DNA of 64,000 nucleotides from contig OX359277.1 in NCBI GenBank assembly GCA_947179155.2, positions 896,001-960,000 of the forward strand, written 5' to 3'. The DNA comes from Hedera helix. Taxonomy: Eukaryota; Streptophyta; Magnoliopsida; Apiales; Araliaceae. Below the pieces are notes generated by a model, which saw only the letters and a list, made by a program, of their open reading frames with translations, was not told the origin of the DNA and searched no databases. Made by a program: the position numbers and the translations under genes. Each line of letters begins with the position of its first letter. The first letter of the stretch is position 1. Below are positions 1 through 11,805 of this stretch, one piece after another.

Positions 1-3000
1 CTTTTGGAGAAAGAAGAACGCAAATGGAAAGAGATAGAGGCTTCACTTATATCATCTATACCAAATGCTGGTAGTCGGGAGGCAGCAGCCATGGCAGCTG
101 CAGTGCGTGCGGTAGGAGGTGATTCTGTTCTTGATGATTCTTTTGCACGTGAGAGAGTTTCAAGCATTGCACGTCGCATACGCGCAGCACAGTTATCACG
201 TCGGGCACTGCAGGTGATATTTATTTTTCTGCTTTGGAAATCATCTACATCATATTGTAAGTTTCTAGGGGAATCTCTTTGGGTATCCTATGCCCCATGT
301 GGAGAAGGGACCTACAAGGTCTGTTTTGCTGTCTTTGTACTATTAACACAAATCATACACATAATCTGTGTAGGCAATGTGGAAATGAAAATTCTGAATA
401 TTAGAATCTAGAAATTTTTTAGTGTCCTGGCATCCATTGCTACATGGTTACTTCAACGAAGATGTATTGCACATTCAGATCCTAAGTATTTTTTGAATGA
501 GCTTAACACATTAATTTTGTAATGGGGGTCTATATTCCTTGTCACACAGAGATGATGTGTCAATCCATCATTGTTAGATTGAGTTAACTTAAGATATGAC
601 CTAGTGCTGGCACTAAATACTTGTTCTTCCATCTCTACTGTCTTTGTATTGCGTGACTAGACCTTAGAAAGCTGAAGGTAAATTTGTCTGGCTGAGTATA
701 ATTCTCTTAGTAGATCTTTATATTCAAATTCAAATTCTTTTTAACAAAGTATTGTTGTTGCTAAACAGTTATGTTAGTATAAAGAGCAATCAGTTCAGGT
801 CTCAAAGTGTTGGTTACCATTTATTTGAGACATTGCTGTTAAACTTTTCTACAGACGGGAATTACTGGTGCTGTATGTGTTCTTGATGATGAACCAACAA
901 CAAGTGGTAGACACTGTGGTCAGATTGATCCTAGTATATGTCAAAGTCAAAAGGTTAGCTTCTCTATAGCAGTGATGATCCAGCCCGAGTCTGGGCCAGT
1001 TTATCTCTTAGGTACTGAGTTTCAGAAGAAAGTGTGCTGGGAAATTGTTGTGGCTGGTTCTGAACAAGGGATTGAGGCTGGACAAGTTGGGCTTAGGTTA
1101 ATAACCAAAGGTGACAGACAAACTACTGTAGCAAAGGAGTGGAGTATCAGTGCAGCAAGTATTGCAGATGGAAGGTGTGTACTTTTCATTACTTGACTAT
1201 GCTGTGTCAGTGACTCTTCCTGATCTTCTTAGAGCTTGTACTTTTACATCCTTATTTTCTTCGAACTTCAAAGTCTTTTTGCTTCTTGGTTTTCTTCCTT
1301 TCAATCATATTATTCTTTTCTGTTTCAGTAGTATAGGATTCAGAGATTTCATTGTCTTTTTGCACGTCTCTATTGTCTGTGCCGCTTTCCCCACCTTCCT
1401 TATCTTACAAAGAAATGATTTTATTTCCCAGGTGGCATATGGTGACAATGACCATAGACGCTGATTTAGGTGAGGCAACTTGCTATTTAGATGGTGGTTT
1501 TGATGGCTACCAGACTGGTCTACCATTGCGAAATGGCAATGGCATTTGGGAGCAAGGAACAGAAGTTTGGGTTGGTGTTAGACCACCCATTGATATGGAT
1601 GCATTTGGGAGATCAGACAGTGAAGGGGCAGAATCCAAGATGCACGTTATGGATCTTTTCCTCTGGGGAAGGTGCTTGACCGAAGATGAGATTGCTGCTC
1701 TTCCTGCTGCCATAGGTTCTGCTGATTACAATATGATTGATCTCCCTGAAGATAATTGGCAATGGGCTGATTCTCCTTCCAGGGTCTGTATCTATGTTTA
1801 CTTAAAGTGTCGTAGTGATTAATAATAGTTTTACACAAGTCGTTTATCTACTGCCAATAAAAAGAATATGTAGTTACTTGGCTTTAGAGTCGACAATATA
1901 TTCCTTGTACCTTAAGGTGTGATGTTTTGCATTGACCTGTTTCCTGATTGTTAATTCGTGTGTTTCACTTAGGGTGATGAATGGGACAGTGATCCTGCAG
2001 ATGTAGATCTTTACGACAGGGATGATGTAGATTGGGATGGGCAATATTCAAGTGGTAGGAAACGAAGGTCAGAACGTGAAAGTGTGATCGTTGATGTGGA
2101 TTCTTTCACCAGAAGATTAAGGAAACCAAGGATGGAAACACGTGAAGAAATCAATCAACGGATGCTTTCAGTTGAATTGGCTGTCAAAGAAGCTCTCTTT
2201 GCAAGAGGAGAACCGCATTTTACCGATCAAGAGTTTCCTCCGAATGATCAGTCATTGTTTGTAGATCCTGATAACCCCCTTTCAAAATTGCAGGTATCAT
2301 CCCTCTGCTATTTTCTTCATTATTTATTTATTTATATTATTTTATTTTTAAAAATATTAATATTAATTTTAATTTTGTTATTAGTGCTTTGTTTTACAGT
2401 TTTAATTATTTGAACTCCCTTAAGATTATCTCCATCTTTCTGTCCTAGGTTGTTTCTGAGTGGATGAGACCAACTGAAATAGTGAACAAGAACCATAGGG
2501 ATTCTCATCCCTGCTTATTTTCTGGGTCTGCAAATCCTTCAGATGTCTGTCAGGTTTGTCTTCTTTTGAAATATGGCGTGCATATGTTTTCGTTGTCCTA
2601 AGCTTCACTTCTTTCGGTGGTTGTGGGTGGGTGATAATCTTGCTTCTTTTTTGTTTTGTTTTTCATCATAGAGAAGTATATAATCAATTAGTTTCTGCTT
2701 TGAGTGGCTCATCTCTGGTTTCAAACAGGGCCGATTGGGTGATTGTTGGTTTTTGAGTGCTGTAGCTGTTCTAACAGAGGTTTCACGAATATCAGAAGTT
2801 ATAATTACACAAGAATATAACGAGGAAGGAATCTACACTGTTCGCTTTTGCATTCAGGTAATGGCTGCTTGATCTGCACCTGTTTTATTTTGTCTGATTA
2901 GAATGATATTTCTAATTTCTGTTATGAAAAAGTATACTGATAGTTTCCTTACCTTCTGATTTAAGGAATATTCTTATATGATCTGGCTAATTATCTGATA

Positions 3001-5530
3001 AAGTATTAGCCTTGGTCTATTAAGTGGAAGATTTTCTGCCCCAACCCTCCTACAGATTAATTATTATGGAGGAAAAGGTTGAGACCGTATTTTTATTGTC
3101 ATTTTCACTGCGATGGAAAATCAGTTAAAACTCAAAAATAGTTGAATTGGGAAGAAGGAATATTGTTGGCACAATAACCTAATATTTTTGGGTAACAGGG
3201 AAATTCATGCATTATGCATTGACAAGGAACCTCAATTTCAGTTTAGCACTTAGTGTTTGGTGGAGCCCACTTTTTATCCATGAAAGCTTATGTTTTTTGG
3301 TCAACTGCTAAAACTTAATTAATGCGAGTTTATGGCTCTCTCAGTCCTATATTGTATCCCATCATTGAAGATAATGTATGTGTGATGGAACTTAAAGCAT
3401 GACGAGGATGCAAATTGATATCATATATGCATTGTTTTATTTTTTCAAAATTACACTTCAGACACTAAAGAATAAGTTTGGATAAACTATATGAAAATTG
3501 AAAACAAAAAATCTTAGTCCTCACACGTCTTAAAATCAATGCTGATAGGATGATGCAGCTTCCTTGTGAAAAGGTGTACCTACTTCTCATATCTAGTGCA
3601 GAAACTAATGAACAATTGGGATGTTTTTGGGTTAAACTCATAAGACATGAAATTACAGCAGTAGATTTTTTTAAATGGGACCCCCTTACCAGATTTAACC
3701 AACCAGATCATTTTGATCGAGATCCTTCCATTGATGGCTGTACCTTAGAATTATAAAATGATATCAGTTTTCATTTGGATTATTGGAAATCGCTGCTGCT
3801 GTGGTTCTTCCATTACCGGAGTACATTACTGTATAATAGTCAAATGCCCAAGTTTGAGCCATACGTGATGCTTCTTCATGCCCGAGTTCTATTCACCGAC
3901 TTTTATTTGGTTTCTATTGGTCCTTTTACATGGTTACAATTTCTCAGCCTCACCTGGCTTCTGTAATCAAATTAGTTGCAGGATAGAACTGTTCATATTC
4001 TGTGCCGATGGTTACTGTTCTTGTTAATCAGATATGATTTCATTAATTATTATGAGTAGTTGGTCTACTGCATGATATTATAATGACGAGTCATGCTTCC
4101 GTTTTTAGGGAGAATGGGTTCCTGTAGTTGTTGACGACTGGATTCCATGTGAATCACCCGGTAAACCTGCATTTGCTACCAGTAGAAAGGGGAATGAACT
4201 ATGGGTATCTTTATTGGAGAAGGCATATGCTAAGCTTCATGGATCTTACGAGGCATTGGAAGGTGGGCTTGTCCAAGATGCTCTTGTGGACCTCACCGGA
4301 GGTGCCGGTGAGGAGATTGACATGAGAAGTGCCCAGGCCCAGATTGATCTTGCGAGTGGAAGACTGTGGTCACAATTGTTACGCTTCAAACAAGAAGGAT
4401 TTCTACTAGGTGCTGGAAGTCCATCAGGTTCTGATGTGCATATCTCCTCCAGTGGAATTGTGCAAGGTCATGCGTATTCATTATTGCAGGTATGTTCATT
4501 TGAGATCCTTATCTAATTATTTTGATGACAAGATAGAGCATCATTAATTTTGAGATAAGTGATCACTCTTCTACTTAATTTTTCATAGGTCAGAGAAGTA
4601 GATGGCCACAAACTTGTTCAGATTCGAAACCCATGGGCAAATGAGGTTGAGTGGAATGGCCCTTGGTCTGATTCATCACCTGAATGGACTGATAGAATGA
4701 AGCATAAGCTCAAGCATGTTCCCCAGGTAATGTTCAACTTTTTTATTATTGTTAAATTTTGTGACGTGTAAGGAATTATTACCACATAGGAGTTAATGGT
4801 AGATATTGTTTTAGAGATGTGCAGTAAATGATTATTTGTATCTATTTTCGTTCCTATTAATATAATCTTATTGCAAATACCTGTTGAACAGTCAAGAGAT
4901 GGTATATTCTGGATGTCTTGGCAAGATTTCCAGATCCATTTCCGGTCAATATATGTTTGCCGTGTCTACCCTCCAGAGATGCGGTATTCTGTCCATGGCC
5001 AGTGGCGTGGATACAGTGCTGGTGGATGCCAAGATTATGACACATGGCATCAAAACCCTCAGTTCCGAATGAGGGCTACTGGGCCTGATGCATCACTTCC
5101 AATTCATGTGTTCATCACCTTGACGCAGGTATGCTTGTTTACTTTTCTATAAGCAGATCATTATTTGAAAAAGCTGCTTTTTATTGACTAAATGATTGGA
5201 CATACCTGGATTTGATGTTTCTAGGGTGTCAGCTTCTCAAGAACAACAGCTGGTTTCAGGAATTATCAGTCCAGTCATGATTCACTGATGTTTTACATTG
5301 GTATGAGAATTCTCAAGACCCGTGGCCGTCGTGCCAATTACAACATTTATTTGCATGAATCAGTTGGTGGGACAGATTATGTCAATTCTCGAGAAATATC
5401 ATGTGAAATGGTTCTGGAGCCTGATCCGAGGGGTTATACAATAGTACCTACAACTATCCACCCTGGAGAAGAAGCTCCTTTTGTTCTTTCTGTTTTTACT
5501 AAAGCATCTATTTGCCTTGAGGCTTTATAG
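1..5530 (+). CDS. DEK1: DEK1 phytocalpain (calpain-type cysteine protease), 3' part of gene
   Basis: DEK1 is the plant membrane-anchored calpain that controls epidermal/aleurone fate and growth. The gene enters the window already in frame, so the transmembrane part lies upstream. Exons read by hand: 1-213, 855-1174, 1432-1783, 1973-2293, 2449-2553, 2729-2857, 4109-4489, 4589-4726, 4892-5128, 5225-5530. They total 2502 nt (833 codons plus TAG) with phases consistent at every junction. The order is a charged linker, a laminin-G-like segment (exons 2-3), an acidic linker (WDSDPADVDLYDRDDVDWDG), the calpain CysPc core and the C2-like domain, ending in LEAL. The catalytic triad is complete: Cys in GRLGDCWFLS (2744-2746), His in VQGHAYS (4469-4471) and Asn in IRNPWANEVEWNGPW (4628-4630). 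I see no frame damage. Identity rests on near-unbroken match to recalled plant DEK1 motifs. Confidence 0.96.
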
Positions 5531-6950
5531 AAAGCAATCATGGCCCTTCAGTCAGTTTCTTTGTCCGTATGGGTCGGAGCACATCTGCAAATTGTTTTGG
5601 ACTGCTTGGCTTTTATAAAGGTGATGGAAGCCTCTGCCAGCAGGTTGAATGAATCCCGAAATGGTCAATCGAGAAGATGGTAAGTCTTGACTACATCTAC
5701 ACATCATTTAGTCAGCTATCTATATATTCTCATGCTTGCTTTTTCAGAGTCGTTAGTGAATACTTCATTCTGTTTAGCAGAATGGTGATGATGGTTTTGC
5801 AGTGCCATATTGATTGAAATGCATATCATGTCATTCTTCTACAGTCACGTTCTTTTATTGCTGACCCTTCTTTGTCCTACTGTTGTAGTTGTAGAAATCT
5901 AAATTAGACGATAGTTAATATAGATCCAAGAAAGATGCTCTCACTATTTGTACTTGTTAAAAGAAATTTCCTACCATCATTAGATTATAAAAAGATGGAG
6001 TTTCAGCAAATTCCAGCTATTATATTTGAGCTAAAATTGTATCGTCCTTGTTATCTCCTATTAATTCTATTACTCTCCCTCTCTCTCTCTGTCCTGATCA
6101 GTTCCTACCATCCACGGAAAATGGAACACATTTGTTAAATTATATACTTGAAATTTTCTAATCTCTTTATATCTTACTTAGAAGTAACTTCAATTCAAAC
6201 TGCAGATGCCATATGCATGTATATACCCCAATAGAAACAAACTGATTGTATTAATATTTCTTGGATCAAACTTTTATATCTTGATGTTGTGATATTTTTC
6301 CTACTAGGTTCACTATTTTCTTTATGCTCTGCATTGTTTTCGTCAATATGATTTTTTTTGGATGTAGAATGTATATCAAGACATCTACATGGAGATGACC
6401 CTTCTACATATATTTGCTGTAACATAGATAAGTTCATTTCTTCTGAGGTGGACTGAATTTTGTGCCGACTCCCAGGTTTTAGTTTTTGTGTTAATTTGAT
6501 CTTTCTATATTTGATAGGTTAAGATGTGATTCAGATCTTAGCTGGAAGGATACCTTCCAGGTTGATTACCAATGGACTTGTATGCTCTGTTGTTAATTTC
6601 TGCTGCGAGCTTAGAGCATGCCAGAAACGATTCCTGCTGCAGTGTTCGTTTTTCTCAACATGTACAGACTGGTGATTAAAGAACTCCAGGGATTTTCTCA
6701 GAGCATAATTTCTCTGGCATTTTGCTTCTGCACAGCAAGAGGCTTTCGGAGGTAATCTGTACATGAGTAGATGTTGTAAGAATAGAGGATGTAATCATGT
6801 AAATTGGATGAAAATGAAAAGGGGTAAAAGATAGAAGAAAATAGTTTTAGGTATACCTTGTTCAAGGGGATCATAGGGGAAGCATTGTAGCTGGTAGGTA
6901 TAGGCTTTAAAGTTTCAGCTGCAGTTTTGAAGTGCTTTGATCAACAACAT
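5531..6950 (+). other. DEK1 3' untranslated region, possibly with an intron
   Basis: No coding potential follows the DEK1 stop. A strong donor-like site (GATG|GTAAGT near 5687) and a pyrimidine-rich stretch ending TTTGATAG before 6520 would allow a 3' UTR intron of about 0.8 kb. A T-rich stretch and loss of transcript-like composition near 6.9 kb suggest the transcript ends by then. The intron and the 3' end are inferences. Confidence 0.4.
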
Positions 6951-7586
6951 TACTTGTAGAAGTGTTTCTTTTTGCAATATGGTCCCTCATTTTTCTTTTG
7001 CATTTTGTAATCTCTTCTGGTATATTGAAGTTGCTTTGTGCTATCCAAAACTATTATCTAACAAGGCAAGTTTATCTTATAACTTTTCAGATTTAACATA
7101 TTCTCAATTAATAAATAATAACAATCAAAAACTTCTTATAAACATCTCTTCTCTACACTAAACTTGAGGAGGAATTTTTCAAGGAAAATCAAGAATCAGA
7201 CGGAAATGTTAAAAGACACTAATTTTACAATTGGGGTTTGTTTGTCAATATTGAAGAATTCTGTACTCATAATCATAATAGTTACTAATATCAAGTAACA
7301 TTTAACAATTTTGACTTTAAAACATTTTTAAATAAAAAAATGATGTGATTAATTAAATTGTGCAATCAATAAATTTTACAATTTAGTACTTTTAACTCTT
7401 TTAAAAAATTTCTTTTCATATCTTCAAATCAAATTAAATTTATTTGAATCTTTTCATCAATTTGGTTGAATTTATCTATAAAAAAAATCTACAAAAAAGT
7501 CATTTCATCAAGGTAACCTATTTTATTTTGTCGTCTGGGTATATCTTTTTGTTCTTTTTCTTTTTCACTTTATTCATTTTACAAGC

Positions 7587-7589
<3 letters not shown>

Positions 7590-7637
<48 letters not shown>
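7590..7637. repeat. (TA)n microsatellite
   Basis: About 24 uninterrupted TA units, abutting the left arm of a foldback element. Confidence 0.95.
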
Positions 7638-7640
<3 letters not shown>

Positions 7641-7760
7641 GATGAATCTGAAACATACCTCTTAAATAGCATATCTTTATCAAAATAATGTCGTTTTGAT
7701 AAAAATATGTTATTTAGAAAAATATGCTATTTAAGAGGTATATTTTTAAACCGTCTTCAT
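7637..7760. mobile_element. Small foldback MITE-like element lying in a TA microsatellite
   Basis: The two ends are imperfect inverted repeats about 37 bp long. The core ATACCTCTTAAATAGCATAT at 7655-7674 is exactly the reverse complement of 7722-7741, and GATGAATCTGAAAC on the left pairs imperfectly with the end at 7745-7758. A shorter inner pair (ATCAAAA/TTTTGAT) lies between. Both flanks are TA repeats, so a TA target duplication cannot be told from the microsatellite. No ORF is present. Confidence 0.6.
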
Positions 7761-7780
7761 ATATATATATATATATATAT
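7759..7780. repeat. (AT)n microsatellite
   Basis: About 11 AT units directly after the right arm of the foldback element. Confidence 0.9.
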
Positions 7781-8366
7781 GCTGATATAGTAGATTATGA
7801 CACTCAGGCATTTAAATGGAACCCATGAGCACCCATGAAATGAAATAAAGGAGCAAGAAAACATCAATCAAACAAGTAAAGCATCATCCAACCCACATTT
7901 GGAAAAAAATAATAATAATAAAGGAACATTTTCTTCCTTTCCAGAATGTTGGTCCATTAAATTTAATTGGGAAAAACCAATCCAATCATCTACAAATCAA
8001 AACAACAAATCCCATTCCCCCTCTAATCCATCTTTCTTCTACCTCTATCTGCTGATTCTATTAATCAACCAAACAGAAGACTCTAGCAGTAGCCTCTGTT
8101 CGATAAACTCTCCATTTCCTCTACTGTCGAGAAGTTTCACTCAGAATCAGTTTCCATGCTGCCCATGGCCTTCAATCCTCTAGGTCTCTGCATCACAACA
8201 CAACATTTACACACCCTTTTAATATATCTACTGCCTCTTATCCGGGGAAAATAAATAAATTGTATAGCATTGTTATGAAACTTAAAACGAAAGTAGGACT
8301 TTTTTTGGGGGCAAAGAGAGTGTATTAGAAGTGCTTATAAAAAATCCATATTCATCAACAAAAAGG

Positions 8367-9794
8367 TTAAAGATTTGGTACCTTCTTAGAAGTCTTCTTT
8401 TCCCTTACTTCATACCTCTCTTGGCACAAGTCTGATAACCATTGCCCTGGACTAACAAACTGAGAAAATCAAAAATACCCAAATCAATAAAATAAAAAAA
8501 TAGAAAAAATCATCTCTGAAAGTTGGATATCATTCTTATTTATTTTTAAAAAAATATATAAATTTGAAGAGAGAGAGAGAGAGAGACTTACAAGAAGGGT
8601 TTTCTGAATCAGTTTTGCCCTCTTTTTAGGCCTCTGTGGTAGTTTACACCCTTTCATAGCCATAAAATCTTCCTCTTTTTCTTTACTTGATAAAGCTACA
8701 AACAATTTAGGCCAAACAACCACTCTTTTATCTGTAGGTGCCTCCATAAATATCTTGCTATTGTCATCCAATATTCCCATTGCCGACCCCCTTGTGGGGT
8801 AATACCGATCTTCCTTCTCCGGAGAGGAGAAAGTTGACATCTTCTGAATCTCAATAGCACTCGATCTATTCATCCCCAAAACTCTGCAATCAAACAGAAC
8901 CCACAACAGTTGTTACTTCACAATTTCCAAAAATAACTTCTTTAAAAAGTAGGGATCTAATAACACTATAACAGTCAAAACTCTCATATTTGAATCCCAA
9001 ATGTTTTTTTTTATTTCCCTACATTTTCTCAGCAATGATGGAGCATTATTTGACCAAAAACATGCACATCAAAACATAATTAGTTCTATAAATTCTTGAG
9101 GCCTAATTTTGCTACTAAAATAGCAGTTAGATAACTTGGGGTTCCTATCAAAACCAAGCAAAATTGGCGTTTTTTGAAGCTAGATACTTGGGTCTCTATC
9201 TTAAAAACAACCAATATTGGTATTTTCCACAAGTTTTCTTTACAATCAAACACAACCGGATCAACTAATACTCCCTCATCTCTGCTTCTCAGATCGAAAC
9301 TCAAGTCCCAATATGGAAAATACAATAAATCCTATCATCTTATAATAAAGATGGAAACTTCAATCCCATTATGATATTAATCACCCAAAAATTTTCTCCA
9401 CAACCAACCACAGAAATGAAATAGCTGTACTAAATGAAACTTCAACATCTAATTCAATAAAATGGGTTTCAGATTTCAGTAATGTTTACCTGATAAATCG
9501 GTTAGGGGATTGAATAGGAGGACAAGAAGCTTGAGCTTCTTGGTGATTATTATTATTAATAATCCTATTATTATGAAAATCATCATCTGTAGGCGGCGCA
9601 GCAACAACACGTCTATCAACACGAGATGTGATTTTCTTCTTGACAATAAGACCACCCCCTCCTTCTGATTTTCCGTTCATCACTGATGATGAAGATGTTG
9701 ACTCTTTCACCTTCACACATCTTAGCCTCTTTCTGCTTCCCCACTGCAACTTATCCATACCCTCTTTCTCTCTGTGGATCCAAAGGTGAAGCAT
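8367..9794 (-). CDS. DUF1639 family protein, unknown function
   Basis: Three exons on the minus strand: 9794-9490, 8883-8592 and 8459-8367. They total 690 nt, giving 229 residues with consistent phases and GT-AG introns. The family signature is clear in exons 2-3: a hydrophobic LF-ALSSKEKEEDFMAM segment, a basic PQRPKKRAKLIQK run, then VSPGQWLSDLCQERYEV near the C-terminus, which is how plant DUF1639 proteins end. The N-terminal half is low-complexity and basic (QWGSRKRLRCVKVKE) with an Asn-rich stretch. The basic runs suggest a nuclear location, but the family has no established biochemical role. The start is taken at 9794; a second in-frame ATG (MDKLQWGS, 9758) is equally possible and would give 217 residues. 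Confidence 0.85.
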
Positions 9795-10450
9795 AAACTG
9801 AGAGACCCCATCCGGGATTTCCCCAGAAAATTAAACAAAGCTAACAAAATTTGAGATTCAACAAAAATTATACCCACCTCAAGATCTATGGAAAATGGAT
9901 ATTACTACCAAAAAGTTCTGCAAATTCACCCTGCATTAAACCAGCAAAAAAAACAGAAACCCATTAAACCAACAAATCCATATAGCTTGCAAGCACAAAT
10001 TCATTCATAATATAGAAATAGAGAAAGAGAGAGAGAAATTACAAGGAGGCAAGTATGTTTCAGAATGCAACCAAAAGTGGCGGAAAAATGGAATTTTCCC
10101 AACACAAAATAATCTGAGTTTTCTGGGTATGTTGGAAAAATTTTCCCTCCAGCCTAAAAAATCAAAATCTATTTTTCTTCTGTGTCTATCTTCTTCTTCT
10201 TCTTCTTCTTTCTTTCTTTCTTTTTCTCTCACCGTTTGTGAAGAAAAGGAAGAGGAAGATGAGTTGTTTACTTGTTTCCTCTGTTTCTTTTCACCCTACT
10301 CTTTGGTTCTATTTGTTGTTAATGTATTTATCTGAGTAGATTAATTGAGATTAATCTTGACCGTTGGATATAAAATGGAGGATCTGATGGACTTCCCTCC
10401 CAAACTGACGAAGGCTCCTGGGACTCTGGACAGCACGTGACACTCACCCT
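9795..10450 (-). promoter_or_regulatory. 5' UTR and promoter region of the DUF1639 gene
   Basis: Upstream of the DUF1639 start the minus strand is purine-rich (GA and GAA runs at 10015-10040 and 10190-10255), typical of plant 5' leaders; on the plus strand this appears as CTT/CTTT repeats. No clear TATA box was found. A 5' UTR intron is possible but not demonstrated. Confidence 0.4.
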
Positions 10451-10835
10451 GTCTCCTTGTAGTTGAGGGTAAAATGGACATTTCATAGAAATTCCAATTT
10501 GGATTTCACTATAGGTGTGGAAAGACCACTGGGAACCAATTACACTACAACTCTTATCTGCTCAATGAGCTAACTGGATGTAGTTTTGTCTTGGAACAAT
10601 TACATTTATTACTACATTTTTTAAAAATATTATAACAAAAGTGCATATATAAAATATTTATAAAATTAGTGTATCTTTAATATTTAATTTTTAAATTAGT
10701 GCATTGTTATTCCTTTAATTTAGTGGGTAGTTGGTTCCAAATTTCAAAATTCAAAATTCAAAATTCAAATTACTTAACAATATGTATTCCACCAAATACT
10801 CTGATAATTTTTTTCTTTCATCTTCTCCAAAATTC

Positions 10836-11110
10836 CTCCGCCACTTTCTCTTTCCTCCATTTTTCCTCCCTTCCATTTCCTGTAAGTTTCAATATATATA
10901 TATATATATAAACCACCGTCCTGTAAGTTTTCAATATAGCTTCCTGGAAGTTTCAATAAGTTTCCATTTCCTTCTATGTTTTTCCTTCCATTTCCTGTAA
11001 CGTCCTGTAAGTTTTCAATATAGTTTCATAGAAGTTTCAATAAGTTTCCATTTCCTTCTATGTTTTCCCTTCCATTTCCTGTAAGTTTCATTTTTATATA
11101 TAAACCATCT
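10836..11110. repeat. Direct repeats of a C/T-rich TTCCATTTCCTGTAAG unit
   Basis: A unit of about 60-110 bp built around TTCCATTTCCTGTAAGTTTC and CAATATAGNTTC recurs about three times (10870, 10920-11000, 11005-11090). One copy is interrupted by a short (AT)n run at 10892-10910. No gene was recognised. Confidence 0.6.
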
Positions 11111-11276
11111 TCTTCTTCTAGGAAAAATAAGAAGATGCAAAAAAACACCGTCAATGGAACCACCGTCAATCCCTTCTATACCACTGTCAATGATCGGCGT
11201 CGTCATGGTGGTGTCAATGATGGCGACAAGTTAATGGAGTTTTTCCCGTTTATGGTTGGATTTTTCAATTTCTCCA

Positions 11277-11805
11277 AGTAACCAAACACTATTATAGAGG
11301 TAACCAAACTTTAGTATGGAGATAACCAAACACTAGTATGGAGGTAACCAATTCCTGAATGTGTAGTAATTAATTTTTTCGTGCAGTAAATCCATGTAAC
11401 CAAACACTAGTATGGAGGTAACCAATTCATGAATGAGTAGTAACTAGTTTTTTCATGCAGTAACTCTAGGTAACCAAATACAGTTGGTAACCAAACCTTC
11501 ATATCAAGGTAACCAAACCTTTATACCAAGGTAACCAAATACTAATATGGAGGTAACCAAACACTAATATGGATGTAACTAAACACTAGTATGAAGGTAA
11601 CCAATTCCTGAATGTGTAGTAATTAATTTTTTTCGTGCAGTAAATCTAGGTAACCAAACACTAGTATGGAGGTAACCAATTTCTGAATGTGTAATAACTA
11701 ATTTTTCGTACAGTAACCATTGGTAACCAAACAATAGTATGGTGGTAACCAAACACTAATACAGTGGTAACTAAACACTAATACGAAGGTAACTAAGTGT
11801 AGGCT
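11277..11805 (+). repeat. Degenerate GGTAACCAAACACTA tandem array
   Basis: The motif GTAACCAAACACTAGTATGG, with its variant ending GAGGTAACCAATTCCTGAATG, recurs roughly 15-20 times over about 530 bp at irregular spacing. Longer higher-order units of about 110-240 bp end in CGTGCAGTAAATC. It is a minisatellite-like array, possibly the subterminal repeat region of a DNA transposon. There is no coding potential. Confidence 0.8.

Larger units (their letters stand above)
6951..8366. other. Intergenic region between convergent DEK1 and DUF1639 genes
   Basis: AT-rich sequence with no convincing gene. It holds two TA microsatellites and a small foldback element between them. The part from about 7.9 to 8.36 kb is less AT-rich and could be the 3' UTR of the minus-strand DUF1639 gene. 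Confidence 0.5.

Noticed and set aside
3550..3966. Two plus-strand frames between DEK1 exons
   Set aside because: They sit inside the 1.25-kb DEK1 intron 2858-4108, and the calpain sequence is continuous without them.
7899..8183. 94-codon plus-strand frame opening with Asn repeats
   Set aside because: No recognisable domain; it probably lies in the 3' UTR of the minus-strand DUF1639 gene.
10005..10335. Opposed frames rich in Glu/Lys/Arg or Ser/Phe
   Set aside because: They come from the GAA/CTT microsatellite in the 5' leader of the DUF1639 gene.
11277..11805. Regularly recurring GTAACCAAACACTA units, at first sight like a CRISPR array
   Set aside because: The units vary in sequence and spacing, there are no unique spacers of constant length, and this is a plant nuclear region.
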